Assembly: GCF_002288925.2 (NCBI RefSeq)
Contig: NW_022098072.1
Coordinates: forward strand, 22,365,489 to 22,429,488
DNA length: 64,000 bases
Origin: Delphinapterus leucas
Taxonomy: Eukaryota > Chordata > Mammalia > Artiodactyla > Monodontidae
Direction of reading: 5' to 3'
Numbering within the stretch: position 1 is the stretch's first letter; every line of letters starts with the position of its first letter. A program made the translations under genes and the position numbers. The notes below the pieces were generated by a model that was not told the origin of the DNA, did not search any database, and was given only the letters and a program-made list of their open reading frames with translations. Shown one piece after another: positions 1-11,120 of this stretch.

Positions 1-411
1 AGACAGCTGCTATTATCAGTTACTTAGTGCTATGGACTAAATTGTATCCCCCCCCTCCCAAATTCATATGTTGAAGGCTTAAGTCCCCCCACCCCAATGG
101 GATGGTATCTTGAGATGGAGCCCTTGGGAGGTAGTTGGGTTTTGATGAGGTCATAAGAGTAGAGCCCCCATAATGGGATTAGATTAGTGCCCTTATAAGA
201 AGAGATACCAGAGAGCTTACTCCCTCTCCACCATGTGAACACACAGGGAGAAGAGAGCCATCTTCAGCCAGGAAGAGAGTCCTCGCCAGGACGTGAGCAT
301 GCTAACACCCTGATCCCAGACTTCCAGCCTCCAGAACAGTGAGAAAATTCATTTTTCTTTAAGCTATCTAGTCTGTGGCATCTAGTCTAGTTGCAGACTG
401 ACCTAAGATAC
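1..411 (+). mobile_element. MaLR LTR (MST-like), possibly cut by window edge
   Basis: The stretch follows the layout of a MaLR LTR of the MST type: an opening near 'gctatggactaaattgtatcc', then 'aaattcatatgttgaag', a 'cccttataagaagaga' block, a 'ccatgtgaacacacaggg' block and a closing 'cctccagaacagtgagaaa' with a degenerate end at 'cctaagatactgg'. These are ancient ERVL-related LTRs. No internal retroviral region is seen next to it, so it looks like a solo LTR. The exact subfamily is uncertain. Confidence 0.75.
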
Positions 412-424
412 TGGGGATCCACTC

Positions 425-1011
425 AGAAATACTTTATGAATAAACAAGCAAAACTAAATATATTTCTATTAGTTTCCTTTTTTCACACAAATGGTTCTGC
501 ACCTTGCCGTACTCTGTCTTGAAGAATAATCCAAGTCACTACATCTCTTTTTTCAATAGTTGCATGACATTTTTTCCATTGTATGAATATACAGTAGTTC
601 ATTTAACCAAACTTCTGTTGCTGAACATTTAGATTGTTTCCAGTATTTTGTAATTACAAATTATACTACAATGAATAACTTTGCACATATACCATTTGCA
701 CATATGAGAGGTATTTGTTGGCTAATTTCCTAGAAATGATTGCTGGGTGGAAGTATATTCATATCTATAATCTTGATAGATATTGCCAAATTGCCCTTCA
801 GAGTCATTGTGCCAATTTACACTCCATTCAGTATGTGTAATAATGTTTATTTTTCCCTCACTTTCACTTGCATAGTATGTTAGCAAACTTATGAGATTTG
901 CCAAATTGATATATAAAATGTTCTTTTTAGTTTTTCTTCTTTTTTTGCATTTCCTTATTATATGTGAGATTATCTTTCTATATATTTAAGAGCCTTCTGT
1001 GTTTTCTTCAA
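425..1011 (-). mobile_element. Old L1M fragment, ORF2 end / 3' part (first piece of a split host element)
   Basis: Read on the minus strand this is the divergent 3' part of an old L1: the 'acaatggaa..atgtcatgcaac' and 'ggcaatttggcaatatctat' blocks are recognisable, with no usable reading frame. The element is interrupted at about 1012-1021 by a younger L1 and resumes at 8146. The next expected part of the old L1 (the 'gtaggagctctttatta' block) appears directly after that point, which shows that the two pieces were once continuous. Confidence 0.75.
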
Positions 1012-1415
1012 CAGTACATCCTTTTTTATTTATTTATTTATTTTTAACATCTTTATTGGAGTATAATTGCTTTACAATGGTGTGTTAGTTTCTGCTTTAT
1101 AACAAAGTGAATCAGTTATACATATACATATGTACCCATATGTCTTCCCTCTTGCGTCTCCCTCCCTCCCACCCTCCCTATCCCACCCCTCTAGGTGGTC
1201 ACAAAGCACCGAGCTGATCTCCCTGTACCATGCGGCTGCTTCCCATTGGCTATCTATTTTACGTTTGGTAGTGTATATATGTCCATGCCACTCTCTCGCT
1301 TTGTCACAGCTTACCCTTCCCCCTCCCCATATCCTCAAGTCCATTCTCTAGTAGGTCTGTGTCTTTATTCCCGTCTTACCCCTAGGTTCTTAATGACATT
1401 TTTTTTCTTTTTTCC

Positions 1416-4400
1416 TTAGATTCCATATATATGTGTTAGCATACGGTATTTGTTTTTCTCTTTCTGACTGACTTCACTCTGTATGACAGACTCTAGGTCC
1501 ATCCACCTCACTACAAATAACTCAATTTCGTTTCTTTTTATGGCTGAGTAATATTCCATTGTATATACATGCCACAACTTCTTTATCCGTTCATCAGATG
1601 ATGGACACTTAGGTTGCTTCCATGACCTGGCTATTGTAAATAGAGCTGCAATGAATATTTTGGTACATGACTCTTTTTGAATTATGGTTTTCTCAGGGTA
1701 TATGCCCAGTAGTGGGATTGCTGGGTCATATGGTAGTTCTATTTGTAGTTTTCTAAGGAACCTCCATACTGTTCTCCACAGTGGCTGTATCAATTTACAT
1801 TCCCACCAACAGTGTAGGAGGGTTCCCTTTTCTCCACACCCTCTCCAGCATTTATTGTTTCTAGATTTTTTGATGATGGCCATTCTGACTGGTGTGAGAT
1901 GATATCTCATTGTAGTTTTGATTTGCATTTCTCCAATGATTAGTGACGTTGAGCATTCTTTCATGTGTTTGTTGGCAGTCTGTATATCTTCTTTGGAGAA
2001 ATGTCTATTTAGGTCTTCTGCCCATTTTTGGATTGGGTTGTTTGTTTTTTTGTTATTAAGCTGCATGAGCTGCTTATAAATTTTGGAGATTAATCCTTTG
2101 TCAGTTGTTTCATTTGCAAATATTTTCTTCCATTCTGAGGGTTGTCTTTTGGTCTTATTTATGGTTTCCTTTGCTGTGCAAAAGCTTTTAAGTTTCATTA
2201 GGTCCCATTTGTTTATTTTTGTTTTTATTTCCATTTCTCTAGGAGGTGGGTCAGAAAGGATCTTGCTGTGATTTATGTCATAGAGTGTTCTGCCTATGTT
2301 TTCCTCTAAGAGTTTGATAGTTCCTGGCCTTACATTTAGACCTCTAATCCATTTTGAGCTTATTTTTGTGTATGGTGTTAGGGAGTGTTCTAATCTCATA
2401 CTTTTACATGTACCTGTCCAGTTTTCCCAGCACCACTTATTGAAGAGGCTGTCCTTTCTCCACTGTATATTCCTGCCTCCTTTATCAAAGATAAGGTGAC
2501 CATATGTGCGTGGGTTTATCTCTGGGCTTTCTATCCTGTTCCACTGATCTATATTTCTGTTTTTGTGCCAGTACCATACTGTCTTGATTACTGCAGCTTT
2601 GTAGTATTGTCTGAAGTCAGGGAGCCTGATTCCTCCAGCTCCAGTTTTCATTGTCAAGATTGCTTTGGCTATTCGGGGTCTTTTGTGTTTGCATACAAAT
2701 TGTGAAATATTTTGTTCTAGTTCTGTGAAAAATGCCAGTGGTAGTTTGATAGGGATTGTATTGAATCTGTAGATTGCTTTGGGTGGAAGAGTCATTTTTC
2801 ACAATGTTGATTCTTCCAATCCAAGAACATGGTATATCTCTCCACCTGTTTGTATCATCTTTAATTTCTTTCATCAGTGTTTTGTAATTTTCTGCATATA
2901 GGTCTTTTGTCTCCTTAGGTAGGTTTATTCCTAGTTATTTTATTCTTTTTGTTGCAGTGGTAAATGGGAGTGTTTTCTTGATTTCATTTTCAGATTTTTC
3001 ATCATTAGTGTATAGGAATACCAGAGATTTCTGTGCATTAATTTTTTATCCTGCTACTTTACCAGATTCATTGATTAGCTCTAATAGTTTTCTGGTAGCA
3101 TCTTTGGGATTCTCTATGTATAGTACCATGTCATCTGCAAACAGTGACAGCTTTACTTCTTCTTTTCCGATTTGGATTCCTTTTATTTCTTTTTCTTCTC
3201 TGATTGCTGTGGCTAAAACTTGCAAAACTACGTTGAATAATAGTGGTGAGAGTGGGCAACCTTGTCTTATTCCTGATCTAAGTGGAAATGGTTTCAGTTT
3301 TTCACCATTGAGGACAGTGTTGGCTGTGGGTTTGTCATATATGGCCTTTATTATGTTGAGGAAAGTTCCCTCTATGCCTACTTTCTGCAGGGTTTTTAAA
3401 ATAAATGGGTGTTGAATTTTGTCGTAAGCTTTCTCTGCATCTATTGAGATGATCATATGGTTTTTCTCCTTCAGTTTGTTAACATGGTGTATCACATTGA
3501 TTGATGTGCGTATATTGAAGAATCCTTGCATTCCTGGAATAAACCCCACTTGATCATGGTGTATGATCCTTTTAATGTGCTGTTGGATTCTGTTTGCTAG
3601 TATTTTGTTGATGATTTTTGCATCTATGTTCATCAGTGTTTTCTTTCTTTGTGACATCTTTGTCTGGTTTTGGTATCAGGGTGATGGTGGCCTCGTAGAA
3701 TGAGTTTGGGAGTGTTCCTCCTTCTGCTATATTTTGGAAGAGTTTGAGAAGGGTTGGTGTTAGCTCTCCTCTAAATGTTTGATAGAATTCGCCTGTGAAG
3801 CCATCTGGTCCTGGGCTTTTGTTTGTTGGAAGATTTTTAATCACAGTCTCAATTTTAGTGCTTGTGATTGGTCTGTTCATATTTTCTCTTTCTTCCTGGT
3901 TCAGTCTTGGCAGGTTGTGCATTTCTAAGTATTTGTCCATTTCTTCCAGGTTGTCCATTTTATTGGCATATAGTTGCTTGTAGTAATCTCTCATGATCTT
4001 TTTTATTTCTGCAGTGTCAGTTGTTGCTTCTCCTTTTTCATTTCTAATTCTATTGATTTGAGTCTTCTCCCTATTTTTCTTGATGAGTCTGGCTAATGGT
4101 TTATCAATTTTGTTTATCTTCTCAAAGAACCAGCTTTTAGTTTTATTGATCTTTGCTGTCGTTTCCTTCATTTCTTTTTCATTTATTTCTCATCTGATCT
4201 TTATGATTTCTTTCCTTCTGCTAACTTTGGGGTTTTTTTGTTCTTCTTTCTCTAATTGCTTTAGGTGCAAGGTTAGGTTGTTTATTTGAGATGTTTCTTG
4301 TTTCTTAAGGTAGGATTGTATTGCTATAAACTTCCCTCTTAGAACTGCTTTTGCTGCATCCCATAGGTTTTGGGTCATTGTGTCTCCACTGTCATTTGTT

Positions 4401-5221
4401 TCTAGGTATTTTTTGATTTCATCTTCGATTTCTTCAGTGGTCACTTCATTATTAAGTAGTGTATTGTTTAGCCTCCATGTGTTTGTATTTTTTACAGGTC
4501 TTTTCCTGTAATTGATATCTAGTCACATAGCATTGTAGTCAGAAAAGATACTTGATACAATTTTAATTTTCTTAAATTGACCAAGGCTTGATTTGTGACC
4601 CAAGATATGATCTATCCTTGAGAATGTTCCATGAGCACTTGAGAAGAAAGTATATTCTGTTGTTTTTGGATGAAATGTCCTATAAATATCAATTAAGTGC
4701 ATCTTGTTTAATGTATCATTTAAAGCTTGTGTTTCCTTATTTATTTTCATTTTGGATGATCTGTCCATGGGTGAAAGTGGGGTGTTAAAGTCCCCTACTA
4801 TGAATGTGTTACTGTTGTTTTCCCCTTTTATGGCTGTTAGTATTTGCCTTATGTATTGAGGTGCTCCTATGTTGGGTGCATAAATATTTACAATTGTTAT
4901 ATCCTCTTCTTGGATCAATCCTTTGATCATTATGTGGTGTCCTTCCTTGTCTATTGTAACATTCTTTATTTTAAAGTCTATCTTGTCTGATATGAAAATT
5001 GCTACTACAGCTTTCTTTTGATTTCCATTTGCATGGAATATCTTTTTCCATCCCCTCACTTTCAGTCTGTATGTGTCCCTAGGTCTGAAGTGGGTCTCTT
5101 GTAGACAGCATATATATGGGTCTTGTTTTTGTATCTATTCAGCCAGTCTGTGTCTTTTGGTGGGAGCATTTAATCCATTTACATTTAAGGTAATTATCGA
5201 TATGTATGTTCCTATTACCAT
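1416..5221 (-). pseudogene. L1 ORF2 remnant (endonuclease / reverse transcriptase), broken
   Basis: An L1 ORF2p in sense would nick DNA with an APE-like endonuclease and copy RNA at the nick. The span, 3.8 kb, is close to a full ORF2. The start is placed at the ATG at 5219-5221, which opens 'MVIGTY' followed by 'LNVNGLNAP'. Endonuclease motifs are visible: QETHFRPRDTY, VGDFNTPLS and SRIDHILGHK. RT motifs include [17 protein letters not shown] and FADDM (3127-3141), where the catalytic Asp pair is kept. The C-terminal part (1416-2795) stays open for 459 codons. Lesions include a TAG at 5135-5137 where Trp is expected, a stop at 4523-4525, stops near 4190, a deletion of about 16 nt with a frameshift near 3640 that removes the Tyr-Arg-Pro-Ile-Ser-Leu segment, and a frameshift near 2797. 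It cannot make a full protein. Confidence 0.95.
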
Positions 5222-5279
5222 TTTCTTAATTGTTTTGGGTTTGTTATTGTAGGTCCTTTCCTTCTCTTGTGTTTCTTGC

Positions 5280-6163
5280 CTAGAGAAGGTTGTTTAGCAT
5301 TTGTTGTAAAGCTGGTTTGGTGGTGCTGAACTCTCAGCTTTTGTCTGTAAAGGTTATCATTTCTCCATCAAATCTGAATGAGATCCTTGCTGGGTAGAGT
5401 AATCTTGGTTGTAGGTTTTTCTCCTTCATCACTTTAAATACGTCCTGCCACTCCCTTCCGGCTTGCAGATTTTCTGCTGAAAGATCAGCTGTTAACCTTA
5501 TGGGGATTCCCTTGTGTGTTATTTGTTGTTTTTCCCTTGCTGCTTTTAATATGTTTTCTTTGTATTTAATTGTTGACAGTTTGATTAATATGTGTCTTGG
5601 CGTGTTTCTCCTTGGATTTATCCTGTATGGGACTCTCTGTGCTTCCTGGACTTGATTAGCTATTTCCTTTCCCATATTAGGGAAGTTTTCAACTATACTC
5701 TCTTCAGATATTTTCTCAGTCCCTTTATTTTTCTCTTCTTCTTCTGGGACCCCTATAATTCGAATGTTGGTGCGTTTAACGTTGTCCCAGAGGTCTCTGA
5801 GACTGTCCTCAATTCTTTTCATTCTTTTTTCTTTATTCTGATCTTCAGTAGTTATTTCCACTATTTTATCTTCCAGGTCAGTTATCCGTTCTTCTGCCTC
5901 AGTTATTCTGCTATTGATCCCTTCTAGAGTATTTTTAATTTCAGTTATTGTGTTGTTCATCGTTGCTTGTTTCCTCTTTAGTTCTTCTAGGTCCTTGTTA
6001 AATGTTTCTTGCATTTCCTCTATTCTATCTCCAAGGTTTTGGATCATCTTTACTATCACTATTCTGAATTGTTTTTCAGGTAGACTGCCTATTTCCTCTT
6101 CATTTGTTAGGTCTGGTGGGTTTTTATCTTGCTCCTTCATTTGCTGTTTTTCTGTCTTCTCAT
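5280..6163 (-). pseudogene. L1 ORF1 remnant (RNA-binding coiled-coil protein), broken
   Basis: L1 ORF1p is a trimeric RNA chaperone that coats L1 RNA. The long open part (5334-6140, 268 codons) starts MKEQDKNPPDLTNEEE. It contains a heptad-rich coiled coil (about residues 25-105), the RRM-like core (TNIRIIGVPEEEE) and a C-terminal domain (PRHILIKLSTIKYKENILKAAREK then GREWQDVFKVMKEK). I think the native start is the ATG at 6161-6163 (MRRQK), because related L1s begin this way. A small frameshift separates it from the rest. Near the C-terminus small deletions create a TGA after TDKS. The remaining segment, EFSTTKPALQQMLNNLL, runs in the same frame to the native TAG at 5280-5282. About 18 residues are therefore cut off. 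Confidence 0.93.
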
Positions 6164-8135
6164 TTTGCTTATCTTACTGTGTTTTGGTCTCCTTTTTGCA
6201 GGCTGCAGGTTCGTAGTTCCCATTGTTTTTGGTGTCTGTCCCTAGTGGCTAAAGTTGGTTCAGTGAGTTGTGTAGGCTTCCTGATGGAGGGGACTAGTGC
6301 CTGTGTTCTGGTGGATGAGGCTGGATCTTGTCTTTCTGGTGGGCAGGTCCACGTCTGGTGGTGTGTTTTGGGTGTCTGTGGCCTTATTATGATTTTAGGC
6401 AGCCTCTCTGCTAATGGGTGAGGTTGTGTTCCTGTCTTGCTAGTTGTTTGGCATAGGGTGTCCAGCACTGTAGCTTGCTGGTCGTTGAGTGAAGCTGGGT
6501 GTTGGTGTTGAGACGGAGATCTCTGGGAGATTTTTGCCATTTGATATTATGTGGAGCTGGGAGGTCTCTTGTGGACCAGTGTCCTGAAGGTGGCTCTCCC
6601 ACCTCAGAGGCACAGCACTGACTCCTGGCTGCAGCACCAAAGGCCTTTCATCCACATGGCTCAGAATAAAAGAGAGAAAAAGTAGAAAGAAGGAAAGAAA
6701 GAAAGAAAGAAAGAAAAGAAAATAAAGTAAGATAAAATAAAGTTATTAAAATAAAAAATAATTATTAAGAAAAAAAAATTTTTAAGTAAAAACAAACAAA
6801 AAAAAACGAACAGACAGAACCCTAGGACAAATGGTGAAAGCAAAGCTATACAGGCAAAATCTCACACAGAAGCATATACATACACACTTACAAAAAGAGG
6901 AAAAGGGGAAAAAATAATATATCTTGCTCTCAAAGTCCACCACCTCAATTTGGGATGATTCGTTGTCTATTCAGGTATTCCACAGATGCAGGGTATATCA
7001 AGTTGATTGTGGAGATTTAATCTGCTGCTCCTGAGGCTGCTGGGAGAAATTTCCCTTTCTCTTCTTTGTTCGCACAGCTCCCGGGGTTCAGCTTTGGATT
7101 TGGCCCCGCCTCTGCATGTAGGTCGCCGGAGGGCGTCTGTTCTTCGCTCAGACAGGACGGGGTTAAAGGAGCCGCTGATTCGGGGGCTCTGGCTCACTCA
7201 GGCCTGGGGGAGGGAGGGGCACGGAGTGCGGGGCGGGCCTGCGGCGGTAGAGGCCGGCGTGACGATGCACCAGCCTGAGGCGCACCGTGCGTTCTCCCGG
7301 GGAAATTGTCCCTGAATTACAGGACCCTGGCAGTGGCGGGCTGCACAGGCTCCTGGGAGGGGAGGTGTAGATAGTGACCTGTGCTCACACACAGGCTTCT
7401 TGGTGGCGGCAGCAGCAGGCTTAGCGTCTCATGCCCGTCTGTGGGGTCTGCGCTGTTAGCCGCGGCTCGCGCCTGTCTCTGGAGCTCCTTTAAGCAGCGC
7501 TCTTAATCCCCTCTCCTCGCGCACCAGGAAACAAAGAGGGAAGAAAAAGTCTCTTGCCTCTTCGGCAGGTCCAGACTTTTTCCCGGACTCCCTCCTGGCC
7601 AGCCGTGGTGCACTAACCCCTTCAGGCTGTGTTCACGCCACCAGTCCTCTCCCTGCGATCCGACCGAAGCCCGAGCCTCAGCTCCCAGCCCCCACTCCCG
7701 CCCCAGCGGGTGAGCAGACAAGCCTCTCGGGCTGGTGAGTGCCGGTCGGCACCGATCCTCTGTGCGGGAATCTCTCCGCTTTGCCCCCCGCACCGCTGTG
7801 GCTGCACTCTCCTCAGCAGCTCCGAAGCTTTCCCCCTCCACCACCCGCAGTCTCCGTCCGCGAAGGGGTGTCCTCGTGTGCGGAGACCTTTCCTCCTTAA
7901 ACGCTCCCTCCCATTGGTGCAGGTCCCGTCCCTATTCTTTTGTCTCTGTTTATTTTTCTTTTGCCCTACCCAGGTACGTGGGGAGTTTCTTGCCTTTGGG
8001 GAGGTCTGAGGTCTTCTGCCAGCATTCAGTGGGTTTTCTGTAGGAGCTGTTCCACGTGTAGATGTATTTCTGCTGTATCTGTGGAGAGGAAGTTGATCTC
8101 CGCTTCTTACTCTTCCTCCATCTTCCCCCTCTCCC
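6164..8135 (-). promoter_or_regulatory. L1 5' UTR with CpG-rich promoter region
   Basis: Nearly 2 kb separate ORF1 from the L1 5' end. The outer part (about 7060-7900) is visibly GC- and CpG-rich (for example cgccggaggg, gcggggcggg, cgtccgcgaagg), unlike the AT-rich surroundings, as expected for an internal L1 promoter. The inner part holds a long A/G-rich tract on the plus strand (6660-6835). Open frames here (up to 126 codons) have no recognisable family and look like by-products of the GC-rich sequence. Whether the promoter still works cannot be judged from sequence. Confidence 0.7.
6660..6835. repeat. Polypurine tract with GAAA microsatellite inside L1 5' UTR
   Basis: The plus strand is almost purely A/G/T-poor here, with four to five units of gaaa at about 6688-6711 followed by A-rich sequence with aataaa-like runs and aaac repeats. 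On the L1 sense strand it is a polypyrimidine tract. It lies between ORF1 and the CpG-rich outer 5' UTR. Confidence 0.8.
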
Positions 8136-8873
8136 GTTCACATCCTGTTTTAGTTGTAGGTATTTTTCTTATTGTTTTGTAGGAGCTCTTTATTATAACA
8201 GGAAAATAAAACTTATGCGTGATAAGAATTGCAAATTCCCTCCAGTTTATTTGTATTTTGACTTTCCTTATGGTAATATTTTTCATACTGAACTTTTTCA
8301 TTTTTATATAGTTCAATTTATCAAACTTCTTTTCAAGCCTTCCAGGTTTCATATCATACTTAGAAAATTCTCCTACTCCAAGATGAAAATATCTCCATAC
8401 TCCTTTCTACTTCTCTTTACTTCTTATAGTTAAGTCTTTGACCCACCTGAAATTTATTTGGTGTAAGGTATGAAGTATGGGTCCAACGTAGTTTATTTCC
8501 AGAGAGTTACCCAGTTTGTCCCAATGCCATTGACTGATAAATTTATTTTTCCTCCTTTTATTTGAAATGCACCTTTATCATATACCAGAACGACAGTAAA
8601 TGTCATATACTATGTCATATATAAGTTTTGGGGTCGAGTCCAGGACTTTATACTCTGTTCCACTGAGCTGCTTATCATATGCCAACACTGCACTGTGTAA
8701 ATTGTTTTGACTTTAAATGTTTTAATAACTGGGTTGGTTTTCCCCTGTTATTTTTTATAATTATCCTGGCTCTTCTTGCTCGTTTATTTTTCATATTAAC
8801 TTGTGAGGTATCTTAATTGGTCTCAAAAAAGTTCCTTACAGTATTTTTACTGAGATTGCCTTAAAGTAAGGAA

Positions 8874-9249
8874 TGGTTTTTGTTTGTTTGTTTTTTAAAC
8901 CTTTTGTTTTTGTTTTTTTGTCTTTTTAAAAAATAAATTTATTTATTTTAGGCTGCATTGGGTCTTCGTTGATACACGCGGGCTTTCTCTAGTTGTGGCG
9001 AGTGGGGGCTACTCTTTATTGTGGTGCGCTGGCTTCTTATTGCGGTGGCTTCTCTTGTTGTGGAGCATGGGCTCTGGGAGTGCGGGCTTCAGTAGTTGTG
9101 GCTTGCGGGCTCTGAAGCGCAGGCTTAGTAGTTGTGGCGCACGGGCTTAGCTGATCTGCAGCATGTGGGATCTTCCTGGACCAGGGCTCGAACCCATGTC
9201 CCCTGCATTGGCAGGTGGATTCTTAACCACTGCGCCACCAGGGAAGTCC
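8874..9249 (-). mobile_element. CHR-type SINE, long form (tRNA-Glu-derived)
   Basis: On the minus strand it opens with ggacttccctggtggcgcag (A-box region) and has 'gggttcgagccctgg' (B box). It then carries the long body with repeated 'actactgaagc/cgcaagccacaac' modules, ending in a T-rich plus-strand tail. A perfect 10-bp TSD, aagtaaggaa, lies at 8864-8873 and 9250-9259. The host is the old L1M. Confidence 0.93.
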
Positions 9250-9477
9250 AAGTAAGGAAAGTTTACATGACTCCAATGTTGAGTCTTTTTACTCAAAAGC
9301 AGAATATGCCTTTCCATTTGTCCACATTCTCTTTTGTATCCCTCAGTGGTGTTTTAAGTTTTTCTTTAAATAGAACTTCCGTATTTCTTTTCAGCTTATT
9401 TTTTCAGTTACAATGCAAGTAAGGTCTTCCGTTACATCCTGTAATTGATTATTGTTTTTTATTTAAAAGATTGGTTT

Positions 9478-9801
9478 TTCAAAATAAATTTATTTACTTA
9501 TTTATTGATTTTCAGCTGTGTTGGGTCTTTGTTGCTGTGCATGGGCTTTCTCTAGTGGCAAGCGGGGACTACTCTTCTTTGCAGTGCATGGGCTGCATTT
9601 CTCATTGCGGTAGCTTCTCTTTGTCGCAGAGCATGGGCCCTAGGCACGCAGGCTTCAGTAGTTGTGGCCAACGGGCTCAGTAGTTGTGGCGCACGGGCTT
9701 AGTTGCTCTGTGGCTTGTGGGATCTTCTCGGACCAGGGATCGAATCCTTGTCCCCTGCATTGGCAGGTGGATTCTTAACCACTGCATCACCAGGAAAGTC
9801 C
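9478..9801 (-). mobile_element. CHR-type SINE, long form
   Basis: It has the same long body as the copy at 8874, in the same orientation, with the SINE head at the right end ('caccaggaaagtccc'). The degenerate B box reads 'aggattcgatccctgg' style on the minus strand. The left end carries the AT-rich tail 'aaataaatttatttactt'. No clear TSD was seen. It lies in the old L1M. Confidence 0.88.
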
Positions 9802-9956
9802 CAAAGGACTGTTTGATTCTGTTGGGTTTTTTGTTTTTGTTTTTTACCAAGCCAAATTACTTCCCATATTGTTTGACATCATTTTTCATGTGACTCAGAC
9901 TTTCTAGGTATAGCATTACCTCATCTGCAGATAGTCATGGTTAGCTCTTCTCTTAA

Positions 9957-9973
9957 AATATATATATATACCT
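9957..9973. repeat. Short AT microsatellite
   Basis: A run of alternating TA at the end of line 9901-9960 and the start of the next, within old L1M sequence. Confidence 0.7.
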
Positions 9974-10634
9974 CTAGTTTCTCTTATCTAACTGAATTAG
10001 TAAGTACCTGCAGAATAATGTTAAATAATTGCAGTGTTACTAGACATCCTTGCCTTGTTTCCGATTTTAATGGAAATGTGTATTGTTTCTCCATTAAGCT
10101 CAATTCTGGCTCTTAGACTGTGATAGATATATTTAACCATTTTAAGAAAGTATCCACCTATTGCTAGTTTACTGCATCTTTACCAAGAATGGATATTGAA
10201 TTTTATCAAATGCCTTCTTAGTTCCTGTTGGAAAGATAATATTAATTTTCTCCTATCATAATAATAGATTCCCAAATATTGAATGGTCCTTGCATTCCTG
10301 GAATTCCTAATTGTTAATGTTGTTCTTTTAATGTGCTACTGAAATCTGTTTGCTAATATTTATGTTGGATTGCTGTATTGATATTCATAAGTGAGACTGC
10401 TCTATAGTTTTCTAGTACAATAATTGTATATTTTTATCAGTGTTATCTTAGCTTCATTTAAATAATTTGGATACTTTATTTCTCTTTCTTTATTCTGGAA
10501 CAGTTTAAATAGCATTAGAGTCATCTGAATCTTTCATAAAATTCCTCTTTTTTTTTTCGATTCCTTGCTTTACCAACTTTTTCAGTTAATCAACCATCTG
10601 TTGGTCACAGCTGCCTCAGAAAAAAATGTTTTTA

Positions 10635-10842
10635 GGGCTTCCCTGGTGGCACAGTGGTTGAGAGTCCGCCTGCCCATGCAGGGACGCGGGTTCGTGCCCC
10701 AGTCCGGGAGGATCCCACATGCCACGGAGCGGCTGGGCCCGTGAGCCATGGCCGCTGAGCCTGTGCATCCGGAACCCGTGCTCCACAGCGGGAGAGGCCA
10801 CAACAGTGAGAGGCCCACGTACTGAAAAAAAAAAAAAAAAAA
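10635..10842 (+). mobile_element. CHR-2-like SINE
   Basis: It opens gggcttccctggtggcacag and keeps a B-box-like gggttcgtgcccc. It carries the cetacean-type body (ggctgggcccgtgagccatgg, gggagaggccacaacagtgagaggcc) and ends in about 18 A. A short TSD, gttttta, lies at 10628-10634 and 10843-10849. Confidence 0.94.
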
Positions 10843-10849
10843 GTTTTTA

Positions 10850-11105
10850 TTATTTCTAAGTTTTATAAACACACATTACCCTCATAAACATAAGGATATA
10901 AAAATATCATTAAAATAAGGAAATAACCATAGAAATGTGAAAATGTCTATATGCAAAATTTTTCAATACAGTGTTACTTATAATACAGGCAAAAGATGAA
11001 GCAACTTAAAGGCTAAATGTTCACAGGGGACTGGTTAAATTATGGTGTTTTCTACATAGTAAAATACACTGCAGCTATTAAAAATGATGTTTTGGTATGG
11101 GAAAA
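10850..11105 (+). mobile_element. Old L1 3'-end fragment, first piece
   Basis: The 'ggggactggttaaattatggt' block and 'actgcagctattaaaaatga' are typical of the end of ORF2 and 3' region of old L1s in plus orientation. A younger L1 interrupts it at 11106-11121 and the element resumes at 12660. Confidence 0.65.
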
Positions 11106-11120
11106 TAAGACTTTCTTTTT

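Larger units (their letters stand above)
1022..8135 (-). mobile_element. Near full-length LINE-1, inactivated
   Basis: A 7.1-kb L1 in minus orientation. Its 3' end lies at the left (a TTTA-rich tail at 1022-1042 and the 3' UTR up to 1415). It then runs through ORF2 (1416-5221), ORF1 (5280-6163) and a long, GC-rich 5' UTR ending near 8135 with the sense start 'gggagagggggaagatgg'. The insertion splits an older L1M. The flanks 'cagtacatcc' (1012-1021) and 'gttcacatcc' (8136-8145) both correspond to the same host L1M position, so they are a diverged 10-bp TSD. Both ORFs carry stops and frameshifts. The 3' end closely resembles the copy at 22418-23718, suggesting the same young cetacean lineage. 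Confidence 0.95.
8146..10560 (-). mobile_element. Old L1M ORF2 body (second piece), carrying two SINEs
   Basis: This continues the element at 425-1011. On the minus strand it runs back through divergent L1 ORF2 sequence. Recognisable spots are 'gtaggagctctttatta' at the start, 'tctgttccactgagctgc' near 8656, 'cttgcattcctggaattc' near 10290 and 'tttatcagtgttatcttagc' near 10434, each matching an L1 ORF2 position in reverse. No usable frame remains. The SINEs at 8874-9249 and 9478-9801 inserted into it. The right edge is approximate. Confidence 0.75.

Noticed and set aside
1416..2795. 459-codon open frame as a possible gene
   Set aside because: It is the C-terminal part of L1 ORF2, continuous with other ORF2 pieces in broken frames, within an L1 with both ends present.
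6660..6720. GAAA repeat as a stand-alone microsatellite locus
   Set aside because: It lies within the A/G-rich part of the L1 5' UTR and is most simply part of that element.
7007..8043. Several overlapping frames of 100-126 codons
   Set aside because: They lie in the GC-rich L1 5' UTR on both strands; GC-rich sequence has few stop codons.
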